NCBI RefSeq assembly: GCF_030708075.1
Contig: NZ_CP117982.1
Location: forward strand, 967,398-1,031,397
Source of the DNA: Candidatus Epulonipiscium viviparus
GTDB lineage: Bacteria; Bacillota; Clostridia; Lachnospirales; Cellulosilyticaceae
Direction of reading: 5' to 3'
Length of the DNA: 64,000 bases
Below, in pieces: positions 17,936 through 26,924 of the stretch (position 1 is the first letter of the stretch; each line of letters opens with the position of its first letter). A model generated the notes under the pieces. That model made no database searches and was not told the DNA's origin. It saw only the letters and a list, made by a program, of their open reading frames with translations. Made by a program: the position numbers and the translations under genes.

Positions 17936-17967
17936 CAATCTCAAAGATTGTCATAGCTCTTATTATA
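17936..17967 (-). promoter_or_regulatory. Promoter -10 and operator-like inverted repeat of fucosidase
   Basis: On the minus strand TGCTATAAT (extended -10, TATAAT at 17967-17962) is followed after about 11 nt by the perfect inverted repeat CAATCT-TTG-AGATTG (17950-17936), at the expected +5 to +20 region. A -35 box is not clear. The position fits a repressor site. Confidence 0.5.
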
Positions 17968-18013
17968 GCATAAATTATAAATAATTTTCCAATTTTCTAT
18001 AAAAAACCTCCCT

Positions 18014-19051
18014 CTACTCTCCAGAAGGTTCTTTAAATTTTGGAATTATACCCATCGTTTGTAATGTTTGAACTGATACCGCTATCATCGGCCCTACAAA
18101 AACTCCGATTGCACCAAACACTTGCAATCCAATATATATACTCATCACTGTCACAAGTGCATACATTCCTATCTGCCCCGCAAGCACTCTCGGCTCCAGA
18201 ACTTGTCTCATTATTACAATGATTCCATAAATCGACAGCAACGAGAGCCCCAACGACCAATTTCCCAATATCAGATGATACACTCCCCACGTTATTAGAA
18301 ATGCTCCGCTTCCCAACACCGGAAACGCATCGAATATTGCAATACATACACTCAGCAAAAACGCATAGTCTCGCTTCAGTACCATAAGCCCTGTAAAGCA
18401 TATGCAAAATGTTCCGCCCATCAAGATAAACTGTGTTTTCACATAGCCACCAAATGCTGTTTTCAATCCTATCTGCATCTTGTCTATATGCGGTCTGATA
18501 TTATCAGGAACTTGCGCATACATAAATCTTCTCAAAAAGTAAAAATCTTTCGTTATAAAAAATGTCGCTATTAACATCACTATCATAAAAAACAGCGTTG
18601 ATGGCACAAACTTTATTGTTCCATATGCCAACGGCACAATCTGCGCCAGCGAATCCGAAAACCAGTTTAGCAACTCAACCAATATATCGTCTATCGAGGT
18701 AAACCCTGCTGGCAACGGTATCGCCCATGCTTCTGATATTTCTATCAGCTTTGCCTCTAACTCTGCTTTATATGCCGGAAACGACTCACTCAGAGCTACA
18801 ACTTCGCTGATCAACTTCTTAATAACTTCCACCAATCCCCATATTAATGCACTCAAAATTGTTAGCATACATAGCAATGTTCCCATTCCACGCGGTATAT
18901 TGAATCTTTTCTTTAATATGTTTACAAACGGATTTAGCAAAAAAGCAATTAAGTATGCCAAGATAAACGGAGCAAACAGACCAAAAATATATTCTACAAA
19001 AATATATATCAGCCCCAAAATTATTATTACATTTACAATTCTCTTATACAA
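18014..19051 (-). CDS. AI-2E/YtvI family membrane protein
   Basis: A 345-residue protein of the AI-2 exporter-like family; overall length and the spans resemble YtvI, whose Bacillus gene is expressed in sporulation. About eight membrane spans, with the typical extracellular helical segment at residues 95-160 and a C-terminal GVFVGPMIAVSVQTLQ. The start is placed at TTG 19051 (LYKRIVNVIIILG) because GAGG lies 6 nt upstream; starting at TTG 19063 would place the ribosome site inside the gene. Transport substrate unknown. It lies directly downstream of the MalQ-GlgP terminator. Confidence 0.82.
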   Translation of the reverse strand: MYKRIVNVIIILGLIYIFVEYIFGLFAPFILAYLIAFLLNPFVNILKKRFNIPRGMGTLLCMLTILSALIWGLVEVIKKLISEVVALSESFPAYKAELEAKLIEISEAWAIPLPAGFTSIDDILVELLNWFSDSLAQIVPLAYGTIKFVPSTLFFMIVMLIATFFITKDFYFLRRFMYAQVPDNIRPHIDKMQIGLKTAFGGYVKTQFILMGGTFCICFTGLMVLKRDYAFLLSVCIAIFDAFPVLGSGAFLITWGVYHLILGNWSLGLSLLSIYGIIVIMRQVLEPRVLAGQIGMYALVTVMSIYIGLQVFGAIGVFVGPMIAVSVQTLQTMGIIPKFKEPSGE

Positions 19052-19064
19052 CACACACCTCAAT

Positions 19065-19092
19065 TAAAAAAAGAGAGGTTGCCCCCTCTTTA
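19065..19092 (-). terminator. Intrinsic terminator of malQ-glgP
   Basis: On the minus strand a short stem (AGAGG / CCTCT) with a GGGCAA-type loop is followed by seven T. The stem is short but the T-run is long. Confidence 0.65.
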
Positions 19093-19097
19093 AGTTC

Positions 19098-22000
19098 TTA
19101 TTTCTTTTTTAAAGGACAAGGAGTAATCTCCCAAATATCTTTTGCATATTCTAAAATCGTACGATCGCTTGAGAAAATTCCAGCATTTGCAATATTTTTT
19201 AAGCATATCTGAGCCCAATGTCTCTTGTCTTTGTACGCCGCAAACACTTCGTCTTCTTTTTCTTTAAACGCTTCGAAGTCACCTAAAATATAATATTCGT
19301 CAGGACGATTCCACCCATCTTGCTTAACTAAGCTATCATATAATGCACCAAATTCGCCAGTTCCGTGGTCGTTTAGTGTTCCATCAACCAGCGCATTGAC
19401 CACTCGTTTAATGTCTGGGTTTTCGTTGTAAATTCTAACAGGATCATAGCCATTTTGTATTCTTTCTATATCTTCGACACGTAGTCCAAAGATAAAGTTA
19501 TTTTCTTCGCCACTCTCTGCCACAATTTCAACGTTCGCGCCATCATAAGTTCCAAATGTTGGAGCTCCATTAAGCATAAACTTCATATTTCCAGTTCCTG
19601 ATGCTTCCTTACCTGCAGTAGAAATTTGTTTCGAAACATCTGCTGCTGGAACCAGCTTTTCTGCATAAGTTACTCGATAGTTTTCAACGAATAGTACTTT
19701 TATCCTACCTTTTACTACCGGATCTCTATCGATTAGTTTTGAAATTTCACCAATAAATCTTACGATGCCTTTTGCTCTTGCGTATCCAGGAAACGCCTTT
19801 GCTCCAAAGAAGAACGTAATTTTTGGAATATCAAGAGTAGGGTCATCTTTAAGTCTAAAGTATAGATCCAAAATATATAGTGCATTTAGGAATTGACGCT
19901 TGTATTCATGTAAACGCTTAACCTGAATATCAAATATTGAATCCGGGTCAACAACCACTCCCTCGTGCTCCAAAACATATGCTGCTAGCACCTTCTTATT
20001 ATGATGCTTTATTTGCATAATTTTGTCAAGTACTATATCATCTTCCATATACGCTTCCAAGCCTTTTAGCAGCGACAGATCCTTTATCCACTCTGGGTTT
20101 CCAAGCAATTTTGTAATATACTTTGAAAGCTCTGGATTTGAGTAACGAATCCATCTTCTTGGCGTGATTCCGTTTGTTTTGTTTTGAAACTTTTGCGGAT
20201 ATAGATAATACCAGTTCGCAAACTCTGTTTCTTTTAAAATTTTTGTGTGCAAAGCCGCCACGCCATTTACAGCGAACCCAATGTGTATTGCAAGATTTGC
20301 CATATGAATTTTATTGTCTTTTAGAATTCTATAGCTGTGGATTTGATAGTCACTATAGTTTTTGTTAGCTAGCGCTTCCATACATATATAATCTATAGTT
20401 TGTATAATCTCATACACTCTCGGTAGCAGGTCGCGAAGCAAGTTGATATCCCACTTCTCAAGCGCCTCTTGCAAAATAGTGTGGTTTGTATACGCAAATA
20501 CTTTTCTAGCAATGCCCAATGCTACGTCAAATTCCATTCCCTCTTTATCTACTAGCAATCTTATAAATTCTGGGATAGAAATCGTTGGATGCGTATCATT
20601 TAGCTGAATAACATGCCACTTATCAAAATCTTGCAAGCTCGCGTGATTCTTTTTATGATTCCTTATAATATCTTGCAATGACGCACTTGCCAAGAAATAT
20701 TGTTGCTTAAGTCGCAAACGCTTCCCTTCCCAATTGGAATCATTTGGATATAGCACACGAGAAATATCTTCCGCTCTACATCTTTCGCGTACCGAATCAT
20801 CATATCGTTGCGCATTAAACAGCGTAAAGTCGAAGCTTACAATCGGCTCACTTTGCCATAAACGAAGCGTATTGATATTATAAGTTCCGTATCCAATTAT
20901 AGGCATATCATATGGCACTGCTTTTACAGTTTCACCATTAAACTCAATGTCAATTGCAAGATAGTCTTTTCTGATGCTAAACGGATCGCTACCCCAAGTA
21001 TCGGCAATCTCATACTGAGCGCCATCTTTAATGATCTGTCTGAACAACCCATTGCTATATCGAATTCCATAGCCCATCAACGGCAAGTTACATGATGCTC
21101 CAGAATCCATAAAGCATGCCGCAAGCCTACCAAGACCTCCATTGCCCAGCGTCGCGTCGTCTTCCGCATCTTCTACTCTATTGATATCAATATTCAGTTG
21201 ATCCAAAATTTCTTTTACTTCATCATATAATCCAAGCGAAATCAGATTGTTTCCTAATGCACGACCCATCAAATATTCTGCAGAAAAATAATACGCTCGT
21301 TTTGTTGTATCGTAGAGCTTACTTGTACTATCGATGTCATCTTGTATTTGCTCTAGCAATGCCAAACCTAAGCAGTTAAGAACTTCTTTGTAGTTTGCAT
21401 CGTCGATCTTTCTGCCATATTTTACCTTAGAATATTTTGCCATACTAGCAAGAACGGCAATCTTATCTAGGCGACGCTTTGTAATACTAGAGCCTTTTTT
21501 ACATCTACCATAAAGTTTGGTTAGCGCATATAATTTTTCTGCCAATTCTGTAGTTAGATAATTAGGCGTCATTCTCCAAGTCCAGTTGCCTCCCAATGTA
21601 GATGGGATATTCATCCTAGCTTTAGATCCCAACCCTAATACATCTTGCATCTGCATAATGGCGACATCTGCCGTGCTGGCAAACATTCCTCTTATAAAGC
21701 CCCAGTTATATCCTTCTGCCAAATTTAGTTGGAAATAATCTTTGGCATGCTCAACATCTGCCTTTTTACCGCTGTCCTCTATCCAACCTATAACAGTATC
21801 ATTGTCATGAGTGCCCGTATACGCAACGCAATTGTGGTCGTATCCATACGGAATATAATCACTCTCTTCTCTAGAGTCAAATGCAAATTCCAAAACTTTC
21901 ATTCCTGGGAACCCAGCTTCTTTTACAAACTCTCTAGTTTCTGGAGTGATATGCCCCAGATCTTCTGCAATGATATTAACTTCGCCTAAAGATTTTTTAA

Positions 22001-22982
22001 TAGCATTAAACAAGCGCATCTTAGGACCTTTTCTCCAGCGCCCTCTTTCTGCTGTCGCATCGCCATATGGTATTTCCCAATACGATTCGAATCCTTTAAA
22101 ATGGTCGATTCTGACTACATCAAACATTGTTAAATTTTGTCTGATTCTACTAATCCACCAAGTATAATTATTCTCCTCCATTAGGTCCCAATCATATATT
22201 GGGTTGCCCCACAACTGGCCTGTTGCTGAAAACGCATCTGGAGGGCATCCTGCTACTACAGTTGGAAGCTTCTTTTTGTCTAATTTAAACAGATGCGGAG
22301 TTGCCCAAGTTTCTGCACTGTCAAATGCTACATAAATAGGAAGATCTCCAATAAACTGAATTCCTAAACTGTTGACATACGTTTTAAGTTCTCTCCATTG
22401 CTTAAAAAATTCATATTGAACAAATTCCCAAAATCCGATTCTATCCTTAAGCTCTTGTTTGTAGTTCGCAACAGCTTCGTCTTGATAAAATTTAATATCC
22501 TCTGGCCATTCAATAAAAGCTACAAAGTTAAATTTCTCCTTTATCGCCATAAATAATGCGTAATCATCCAGCCAGAAAAAATTCTCATCTTTAAATGTCT
22601 TGATTTGATGCTCTAGTTTTCCTTTAGAGTTTTGATACGCAATCTCCAAAACTTCTAATCGTTCTTTAAACAGCTTCTTATAATCGATGCACTTAGGATT
22701 ATCACCAAAATCTCTATGTTTAAAGTCTTCTTCTACTAATAATCCCTCTTCTTCTACTAACAGGTCGAAATCTATAAAATATGGATTTCCCGCAAAGGCC
22801 GAAAAGCTTTGATATGGCGAATCACCATAGCTAGTTTGCCCTATAGGTAAAATCTGCCAATACTTTTGTCCCGCGCGATCTAAAAAATCTGCAAACCTAT
22901 AAGCCTCTTTACCAAACGTTCCAATACCATACTTTTCGCCTAGTGAAGAAATATGCATAATAATTCCACTACTTCTTTTCAT
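19098..22982 (-). CDS. Fused 4-alpha-glucanotransferase / glycogen phosphorylase
   Basis: A single 1294-residue frame. Residues 1 to about 505 are MalQ (GH77): LPIGQTSYGDSPYQSFS, DVVRIDHFKGFESYWEIP with the nucleophile Asp, AEDLGHITPET with the acid/base Glu, and YTGTHDNDTVIGW. A Lys/Arg-rich linker follows, then from about 545 glycogen/maltodextrin phosphorylase (GT35): AYYFSAEYLMGRALGNN, LGNGGLGRLAACFMDS, VIQLNDTHPTISIPE, and the PLP lysine in GTGNMKFMLNGAPT (about 1135). Both halves are full-length with key residues intact. Together they release glucose 1-phosphate from maltodextrins while MalQ rebuilds longer chains. Cytoplasmic, monocistronic, ribosome site GGGAG. Confidence 0.93.
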   Translation of the reverse strand: MKRSSGIIMHISSLGEKYGIGTFGKEAYRFADFLDRAGQKYWQILPIGQTSYGDSPYQSFSAFAGNPYFIDFDLLVEEEGLLVEEDFKHRDFGDNPKCIDYKKLFKERLEVLEIAYQNSKGKLEHQIKTFKDENFFWLDDYALFMAIKEKFNFVAFIEWPEDIKFYQDEAVANYKQELKDRIGFWEFVQYEFFKQWRELKTYVNSLGIQFIGDLPIYVAFDSAETWATPHLFKLDKKKLPTVVAGCPPDAFSATGQLWGNPIYDWDLMEENNYTWWISRIRQNLTMFDVVRIDHFKGFESYWEIPYGDATAERGRWRKGPKMRLFNAIKKSLGEVNIIAEDLGHITPETREFVKEAGFPGMKVLEFAFDSREESDYIPYGYDHNCVAYTGTHDNDTVIGWIEDSGKKADVEHAKDYFQLNLAEGYNWGFIRGMFASTADVAIMQMQDVLGLGSKARMNIPSTLGGNWTWRMTPNYLTTELAEKLYALTKLYGRCKKGSSITKRRLDKIAVLASMAKYSKVKYGRKIDDANYKEVLNCLGLALLEQIQDDIDSTSKLYDTTKRAYYFSAEYLMGRALGNNLISLGLYDEVKEILDQLNIDINRVEDAEDDATLGNGGLGRLAACFMDSGASCNLPLMGYGIRYSNGLFRQIIKDGAQYEIADTWGSDPFSIRKDYLAIDIEFNGETVKAVPYDMPIIGYGTYNINTLRLWQSEPIVSFDFTLFNAQRYDDSVRERCRAEDISRVLYPNDSNWEGKRLRLKQQYFLASASLQDIIRNHKKNHASLQDFDKWHVIQLNDTHPTISIPEFIRLLVDKEGMEFDVALGIARKVFAYTNHTILQEALEKWDINLLRDLLPRVYEIIQTIDYICMEALANKNYSDYQIHSYRILKDNKIHMANLAIHIGFAVNGVAALHTKILKETEFANWYYLYPQKFQNKTNGITPRRWIRYSNPELSKYITKLLGNPEWIKDLSLLKGLEAYMEDDIVLDKIMQIKHHNKKVLAAYVLEHEGVVVDPDSIFDIQVKRLHEYKRQFLNALYILDLYFRLKDDPTLDIPKITFFFGAKAFPGYARAKGIVRFIGEISKLIDRDPVVKGRIKVLFVENYRVTYAEKLVPAADVSKQISTAGKEASGTGNMKFMLNGAPTFGTYDGANVEIVAESGEENNFIFGLRVEDIERIQNGYDPVRIYNENPDIKRVVNALVDGTLNDHGTGEFGALYDSLVKQDGWNRPDEYYILGDFEAFKEKEDEVFAAYKDKRHWAQICLKNIANAGIFSSDRTILEYAKDIWEITPCPLKKK

Positions 22983-23070
22983 ACAACACTCCCTTTTTTA
23001 TTCAACCATAAATATTTGTAACTTAATTTCAAGTATATTATATGCATTTTTCTAAAAATTACCCGATAGA

Positions 23071-23107
23071 GAAAAAAAAACCTCAGAGTTTTTAAATTTT
23101 CTGAGGT
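23071..23107 (-). terminator. Strong intrinsic terminator of the VCBS-like gene array
   Basis: On the minus strand ACCTCAGA pairs with TCTGAGGT (8 bp, 12-nt AT-rich loop), followed by nine T. It closes the four-gene array. Confidence 0.92.
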
Positions 23108-23120
23108 AAGATAGTTTTTT

Positions 23121-24767
23121 TTAAAAATGAATTCCTTTAACATATGCTTCTTGTCTCAACATCTGCAAGCTATTAGATTTATAGTCATAATAAAATGTTG
23201 TTGCTACATATCCTAAGACATCATCTTCTGCTGTTCCCAAAATTGATTGTACAGCAACTAAATTTTCGGTAGCTTCTCCCCAGTATTGCACAAACTCAAT
23301 CTGACTAAGTGTCATCACCCTGCCATATTGCTCATAAAATAGTTTGCCATTATTTCCGTATATCTGACCCAGCCCCTTGGAATAATGGCGGCTTATATCC
23401 AAAATAAATTTCTTGCCTGTAGACATCGATACAATCAACTTATAGTCATCTGCATATGTGGCAACACCCTTAAAGATCATGTTGAAATCACGCGAATCAA
23501 ATATCATTCTCAGTTCACCAGTATTAAACGAATAGATAAAAACATCCAACCTGGTATTTGTGTAATCACTTTTGATTCTCACCACTATGTCCTTATAGGC
23601 TTCTCCGGAAAAATTTACCAACTCTAACGATGGGTCGTATCCATATGCAATTGGCAAAATAATTTGAATCATTGGCCCATTGTTGCCGTCTTCTATAAAC
23701 ACACTTAAAGATTCGTAATAGTTTTGACCTTTTGGTATACCGGCCAGTTTTATGATTTCTTTACTTGAGCCACCTTTCGCATTGCCGATCTTTTGATCCA
23801 CTATCATAAAATCATACGGAATCTGTGCTCCCACCAAATACTCTCCCGGATATGAATTTGGGTTAATATCGGGTGTATTTGATATCATTCCTGGCTTGGG
23901 TCTCGGCACTGGCCCCGGATTATAATCTGGCCCTATCAATACCGAATCTGTCGGCGTGTTATATCCATAATCTGGTTCTGGCGTTACTGTTGGAGGCAAC
24001 ATTCCTGGCTTTGGCCTCGGCACTGGCCCTGGATTATAATTAATATTTTCGTAGCCCATGTCTGGTCTTGGATTATAATTGCTATTCCCATAACTTGTAT
24101 CTGGTTCTATTAATATTCCTCCTGGAGGTGCATTATAGTCTATCCAGCCATTTTTTGAACCTGACCCTGAACCAGGTGCATTTGGCCTTATTGCTGGTTG
24201 AAATCCCATGTCAGATCCTGGATAATCGGCCCCGATAACAGATTGGATCCAACCCCCTCCTGTTTGCGAGCTTGCAGTAGGCCCAGAATACCCATAATTT
24301 GACGAACCATAGTCTGGATTTGTTGGGTAGCCATAGTCATAATCTGATAAATAGTTTCCTCTACTATCATTTCCTTTTAGATTTGCTTTTGCTTCGTATT
24401 TAACTCCGTCCACTAATGCGACAAACTCTAAATCGTCTTCATCCTTTTCAAAAAGCATTTCTAAGTTAACAGTATTTCCTACTACCATCAATTCTTCAGC
24501 TACATCTAAATCATCCAAAAAATATAGCTCATTTTCTTCCGCTTTGCTTAATTCTCTTACAAAACTAACAGTCCATTTAAAATTTTCTCTATCCAGTACT
24601 GCTAAATATGGTTTATCTTCTTTTTCGAACAAAATAACAATTTCTGGCTGATCATCACCATCAACATCGGATAATAAAAAATCTGCATCATCTACGCTTT
24701 TAATTATTGTTACCGTCGCGTAGCTTGGTAAAAAACCATTCAATGCATTTTTTAAATAGAAATCCAT
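23121..24767 (-). CDS. VCBS-like paralogue 4, single module, Pro/Asn/Tyr linker
   Basis: 548 residues, no signal peptide or membrane segment. Residues 1-130 are the shared N-domain (LKNALNGFLP, then DADFLLSDVDGDDQPEIVIL, an EF-hand-like calcium loop of the FG-GAP/VCBS kind, then YLAVLDRENFKW). Residues 150-310 are a Gly/Pro/Asn/Tyr-rich linker in which NPGPVPRPKPGM occurs twice, 114 bp apart. Residues 315-548 are one copy of the shared module (IVDQKIGNAKGGS, LELVNFSGEAYKDIV, YSFNTGELRMIFDSRDFN, FVQYWGE, VLGYVATTF). Function unknown. Preceded by the 36-nt element at 24800-24835 and AGGAGG. Similar modules occur in Firmicutes VCBS-repeat proteins, from memory. Confidence 0.8.
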   Translation of the reverse strand: MDFYLKNALNGFLPSYATVTIIKSVDDADFLLSDVDGDDQPEIVILFEKEDKPYLAVLDRENFKWTVSFVRELSKAEENELYFLDDLDVAEELMVVGNTVNLEMLFEKDEDDLEFVALVDGVKYEAKANLKGNDSRGNYLSDYDYGYPTNPDYGSSNYGYSGPTASSQTGGGWIQSVIGADYPGSDMGFQPAIRPNAPGSGSGSKNGWIDYNAPPGGILIEPDTSYGNSNYNPRPDMGYENINYNPGPVPRPKPGMLPPTVTPEPDYGYNTPTDSVLIGPDYNPGPVPRPKPGMISNTPDINPNSYPGEYLVGAQIPYDFMIVDQKIGNAKGGSSKEIIKLAGIPKGQNYYESLSVFIEDGNNGPMIQIILPIAYGYDPSLELVNFSGEAYKDIVVRIKSDYTNTRLDVFIYSFNTGELRMIFDSRDFNMIFKGVATYADDYKLIVSMSTGKKFILDISRHYSKGLGQIYGNNGKLFYEQYGRVMTLSQIEFVQYWGEATENLVAVQSILGTAEDDVLGYVATTFYYDYKSNSLQMLRQEAYVKGIHF

Positions 24768-24799
24768 AAATCTTCCTCCTTAAACAATACTGTAATATC

Positions 24800-24835
24800 A
24801 TTTTATGAATCCATTTTTAATTTAGAATTAGTCCC
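24800..24835 (-). promoter_or_regulatory. 36-nt promoter-like element, copy 1
   Basis: Minus strand: GGGACTAATTCTAA, 13 nt, then TCATAAAAT. The same two blocks with exactly the same spacing occur at 29356-29391 and 30748-30783. The lower edge is 32 nt before the start codon at 24767, as expected for a -10 box. Confidence 0.75.
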
Positions 24836-24851
24836 TAAAAATTCATATTTC

Positions 24852-26870
24852 TCACTCAGAAACCACTTCTGCATAAACTTGCTGATTATCTACTTGTAGC
24901 CTTTTAATCTGTGAATTAAACCTAAACGTTGTCACCACATATCCTACAACAATAATGCTATATATACCTATTATAGGTTGTATTGTAACTATCTTTTTTG
25001 TAAAATCTCCCCAATTTTGAATAAATTCAATTTTAGAAACTGGCATAACGGTTCCATATGCGGCACGCTTTAAAATTCCATCTGAATGATATACGACATC
25101 AACGTCCAAATCTGTTTGCGTTATGTTAAAGTTAAATCTCTTGCCTGTTGACAGAGCGATATCAATTTTATAAAAATTTTGATATGTTACAAGCCCCATA
25201 AAATGTCTATTAAAATCTTTTGCATTAAATATTAGGCTATATTTTCCATTTTTAAACGAATAAATCAAAAACTCCATCTCTTCTACACCTTTATTTATCT
25301 TAAGGACAATATCTTTATAGTGTTCTGAAGAAATATTAATCAACTCTAAAGAGATGTCTACACATTGCAGTATTGGCAACTGAATTTGAGTAATAGGTTC
25401 GTTTTCTTCACCTTCTATAAATAAACTTAGCGAATTGTAATATTTTTTGATTTGTCCCTCGCCTACTTTGTAATTTATTATGTTTCCAACCAATTTTACT
25501 GTTTCTATCTCGATTTCAGCATCGACATTTCCACTTTTTTGAGCAATTATTATAGCGTCTTCTGGTATTGACGCATTGGATATACATTTGCCTGTCTCGT
25601 TTTTCTCATTCTCTAATAGAGGCACATTATTTAATGTGTTAACTGCTCCTTCATCTAGATCAACTTTTCCTCGAGTCACTTGCTGGTCCACAATATATAA
25701 CCCATTAAATTGATAATTGAGCTTAAAGACTGTCATAATATATCCCAACACATCATTTACACTAATCCCAACTATCGGCTGAATTACTACCAAATCTTGG
25801 GTCACTTCATTCCAATGCTGTATAAATTTAATTTGATTTACAGCCATCACTTGACCAAATCTTGCGCCTATTAGTAGCCCGTTGCTTTGATATATCTGCC
25901 GCAAATATTTACTGTTGCTAGAATCTAGCTCAAAACTATTGCCAGTTTTTAGTTTTACATTAACCTTATAATTATTTTCGTAAGTTACCTTTCCACTGCA
26001 ACTATAATTAAATGTCTGAGAATTAAACAGCATTTTTAACATTTCGGCATTAAACGAATAAACATATGCCCCCAAAATAGCATTCGACTCCAAGTCTTTT
26101 GACTTTATTGCAAGATTTTCTGGCTCAGGATCTGTTTTTATAAGTATATCCTTACAGATTTCTTCAGAAAAATTTATAAGCTCCAACGAAGGTTTAAATC
26201 CTACCCTATCTCCATATAGATCAAAGCGGATTGCATCTTCACCTCTATTGCTTTCTATAATCACATACATTTCAGTGTAATATTCCAAAACATCTGACAT
26301 CTTTCCAATCAATTTGACTACATCCTCATATATGCCATCTCGCACTCGCCCCGCCACTTCTGCTATTACCACATCGTCTTCTGCCAAATTACCTGCAGCT
26401 ACATAGTCTACACACACCGCCGGTATAGTTATCCCAAGATATGTCTCCAAAAATCCTCCCCGAAAAATTGAATCGTTAACATCCGCTTCTACTTCGTATT
26501 TTTCATCATTTACTATTGCTATAAAATTCAACTTCTCTTTATCAGGAAATAGCATATTGCCATGTACGTATTTTTTATCGTTTTCTATTATATTTTTTGA
26601 TACTTCTATTGCGCTCAAAAATCTTGCGTGCCCTTCATTTGTATCTGATGCTTCTTGTATAAAATCGATTGCCCAAATATAATTGTTAACTTTTAATACA
26701 GCAATATAGTTTTTCTCATCATTGCTTAGCAACATTATTACTTCTAATTCACCATCGTTATCAATATCCGTTACTAAGAAGTCTGCTGTTTCTAGTTGAG
26801 GATCTAGTAAGACTAATTCTATATCATCTGGCAAAAAGCCCTTTAATGCATTTTTGAGATAATGATCCAC
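24852..26870 (-). CDS. VCBS-like paralogue 3, two modules
   Basis: 672 residues. N-domain at 1-150 with the calcium-type loop degenerate but recognisable (FLVTDIDNDGELEVIML). Two copies of the shared module follow, about residues 160-390 and 420-668; each has LELINFSEE or LELINISSE, YSF, F-x-KFIQHW or EFIQNWGD, and VLGYIMTVF or VVGYVVTTF. The modules are more diverged than in paralogues 2 and 4. No export signal. The ribosome site AGGAGG directly follows a terminator-like hairpin (26884-26913), and the gene lacks the 36-nt element, so it depends on readthrough from paralogue 2. Confidence 0.78.
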   Translation of the reverse strand: MDHYLKNALKGFLPDDIELVLLDPQLETADFLVTDIDNDGELEVIMLLSNDEKNYIAVLKVNNYIWAIDFIQEASDTNEGHARFLSAIEVSKNIIENDKKYVHGNMLFPDKEKLNFIAIVNDEKYEVEADVNDSIFRGGFLETYLGITIPAVCVDYVAAGNLAEDDVVIAEVAGRVRDGIYEDVVKLIGKMSDVLEYYTEMYVIIESNRGEDAIRFDLYGDRVGFKPSLELINFSEEICKDILIKTDPEPENLAIKSKDLESNAILGAYVYSFNAEMLKMLFNSQTFNYSCSGKVTYENNYKVNVKLKTGNSFELDSSNSKYLRQIYQSNGLLIGARFGQVMAVNQIKFIQHWNEVTQDLVVIQPIVGISVNDVLGYIMTVFKLNYQFNGLYIVDQQVTRGKVDLDEGAVNTLNNVPLLENEKNETGKCISNASIPEDAIIIAQKSGNVDAEIEIETVKLVGNIINYKVGEGQIKKYYNSLSLFIEGEENEPITQIQLPILQCVDISLELINISSEHYKDIVLKINKGVEEMEFLIYSFKNGKYSLIFNAKDFNRHFMGLVTYQNFYKIDIALSTGKRFNFNITQTDLDVDVVYHSDGILKRAAYGTVMPVSKIEFIQNWGDFTKKIVTIQPIIGIYSIIVVGYVVTTFRFNSQIKRLQVDNQQVYAEVVSE

Positions 26871-26883
26871 ATTTATTCCTCCT

Positions 26884-26913
26884 AAAAAGAGCTGCGACCT
26901 TTGCCACAGCCTC
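26884..26913 (-). terminator. Hairpin with T-run between paralogues 2 and 3
   Basis: On the minus strand GAG-G-CTGTGGC pairs with GTCGCAG-CTC (10 pairs, two G-T, one bulge), AAAG loop, followed by TTTTT that runs into the AGGAGG of the next gene. Could be an attenuator or partial terminator. Confidence 0.6.
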
Positions 26914-26924
26914 TCATAATATTA

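Noticed and set aside
24800-24835. Assignment of the 36-nt element to sigma-E or sigma-K
   Set aside because: The CATA-type lower block fits loosely, but the upstream block and spacing do not match their -35 boxes, so I leave the factor unassigned.
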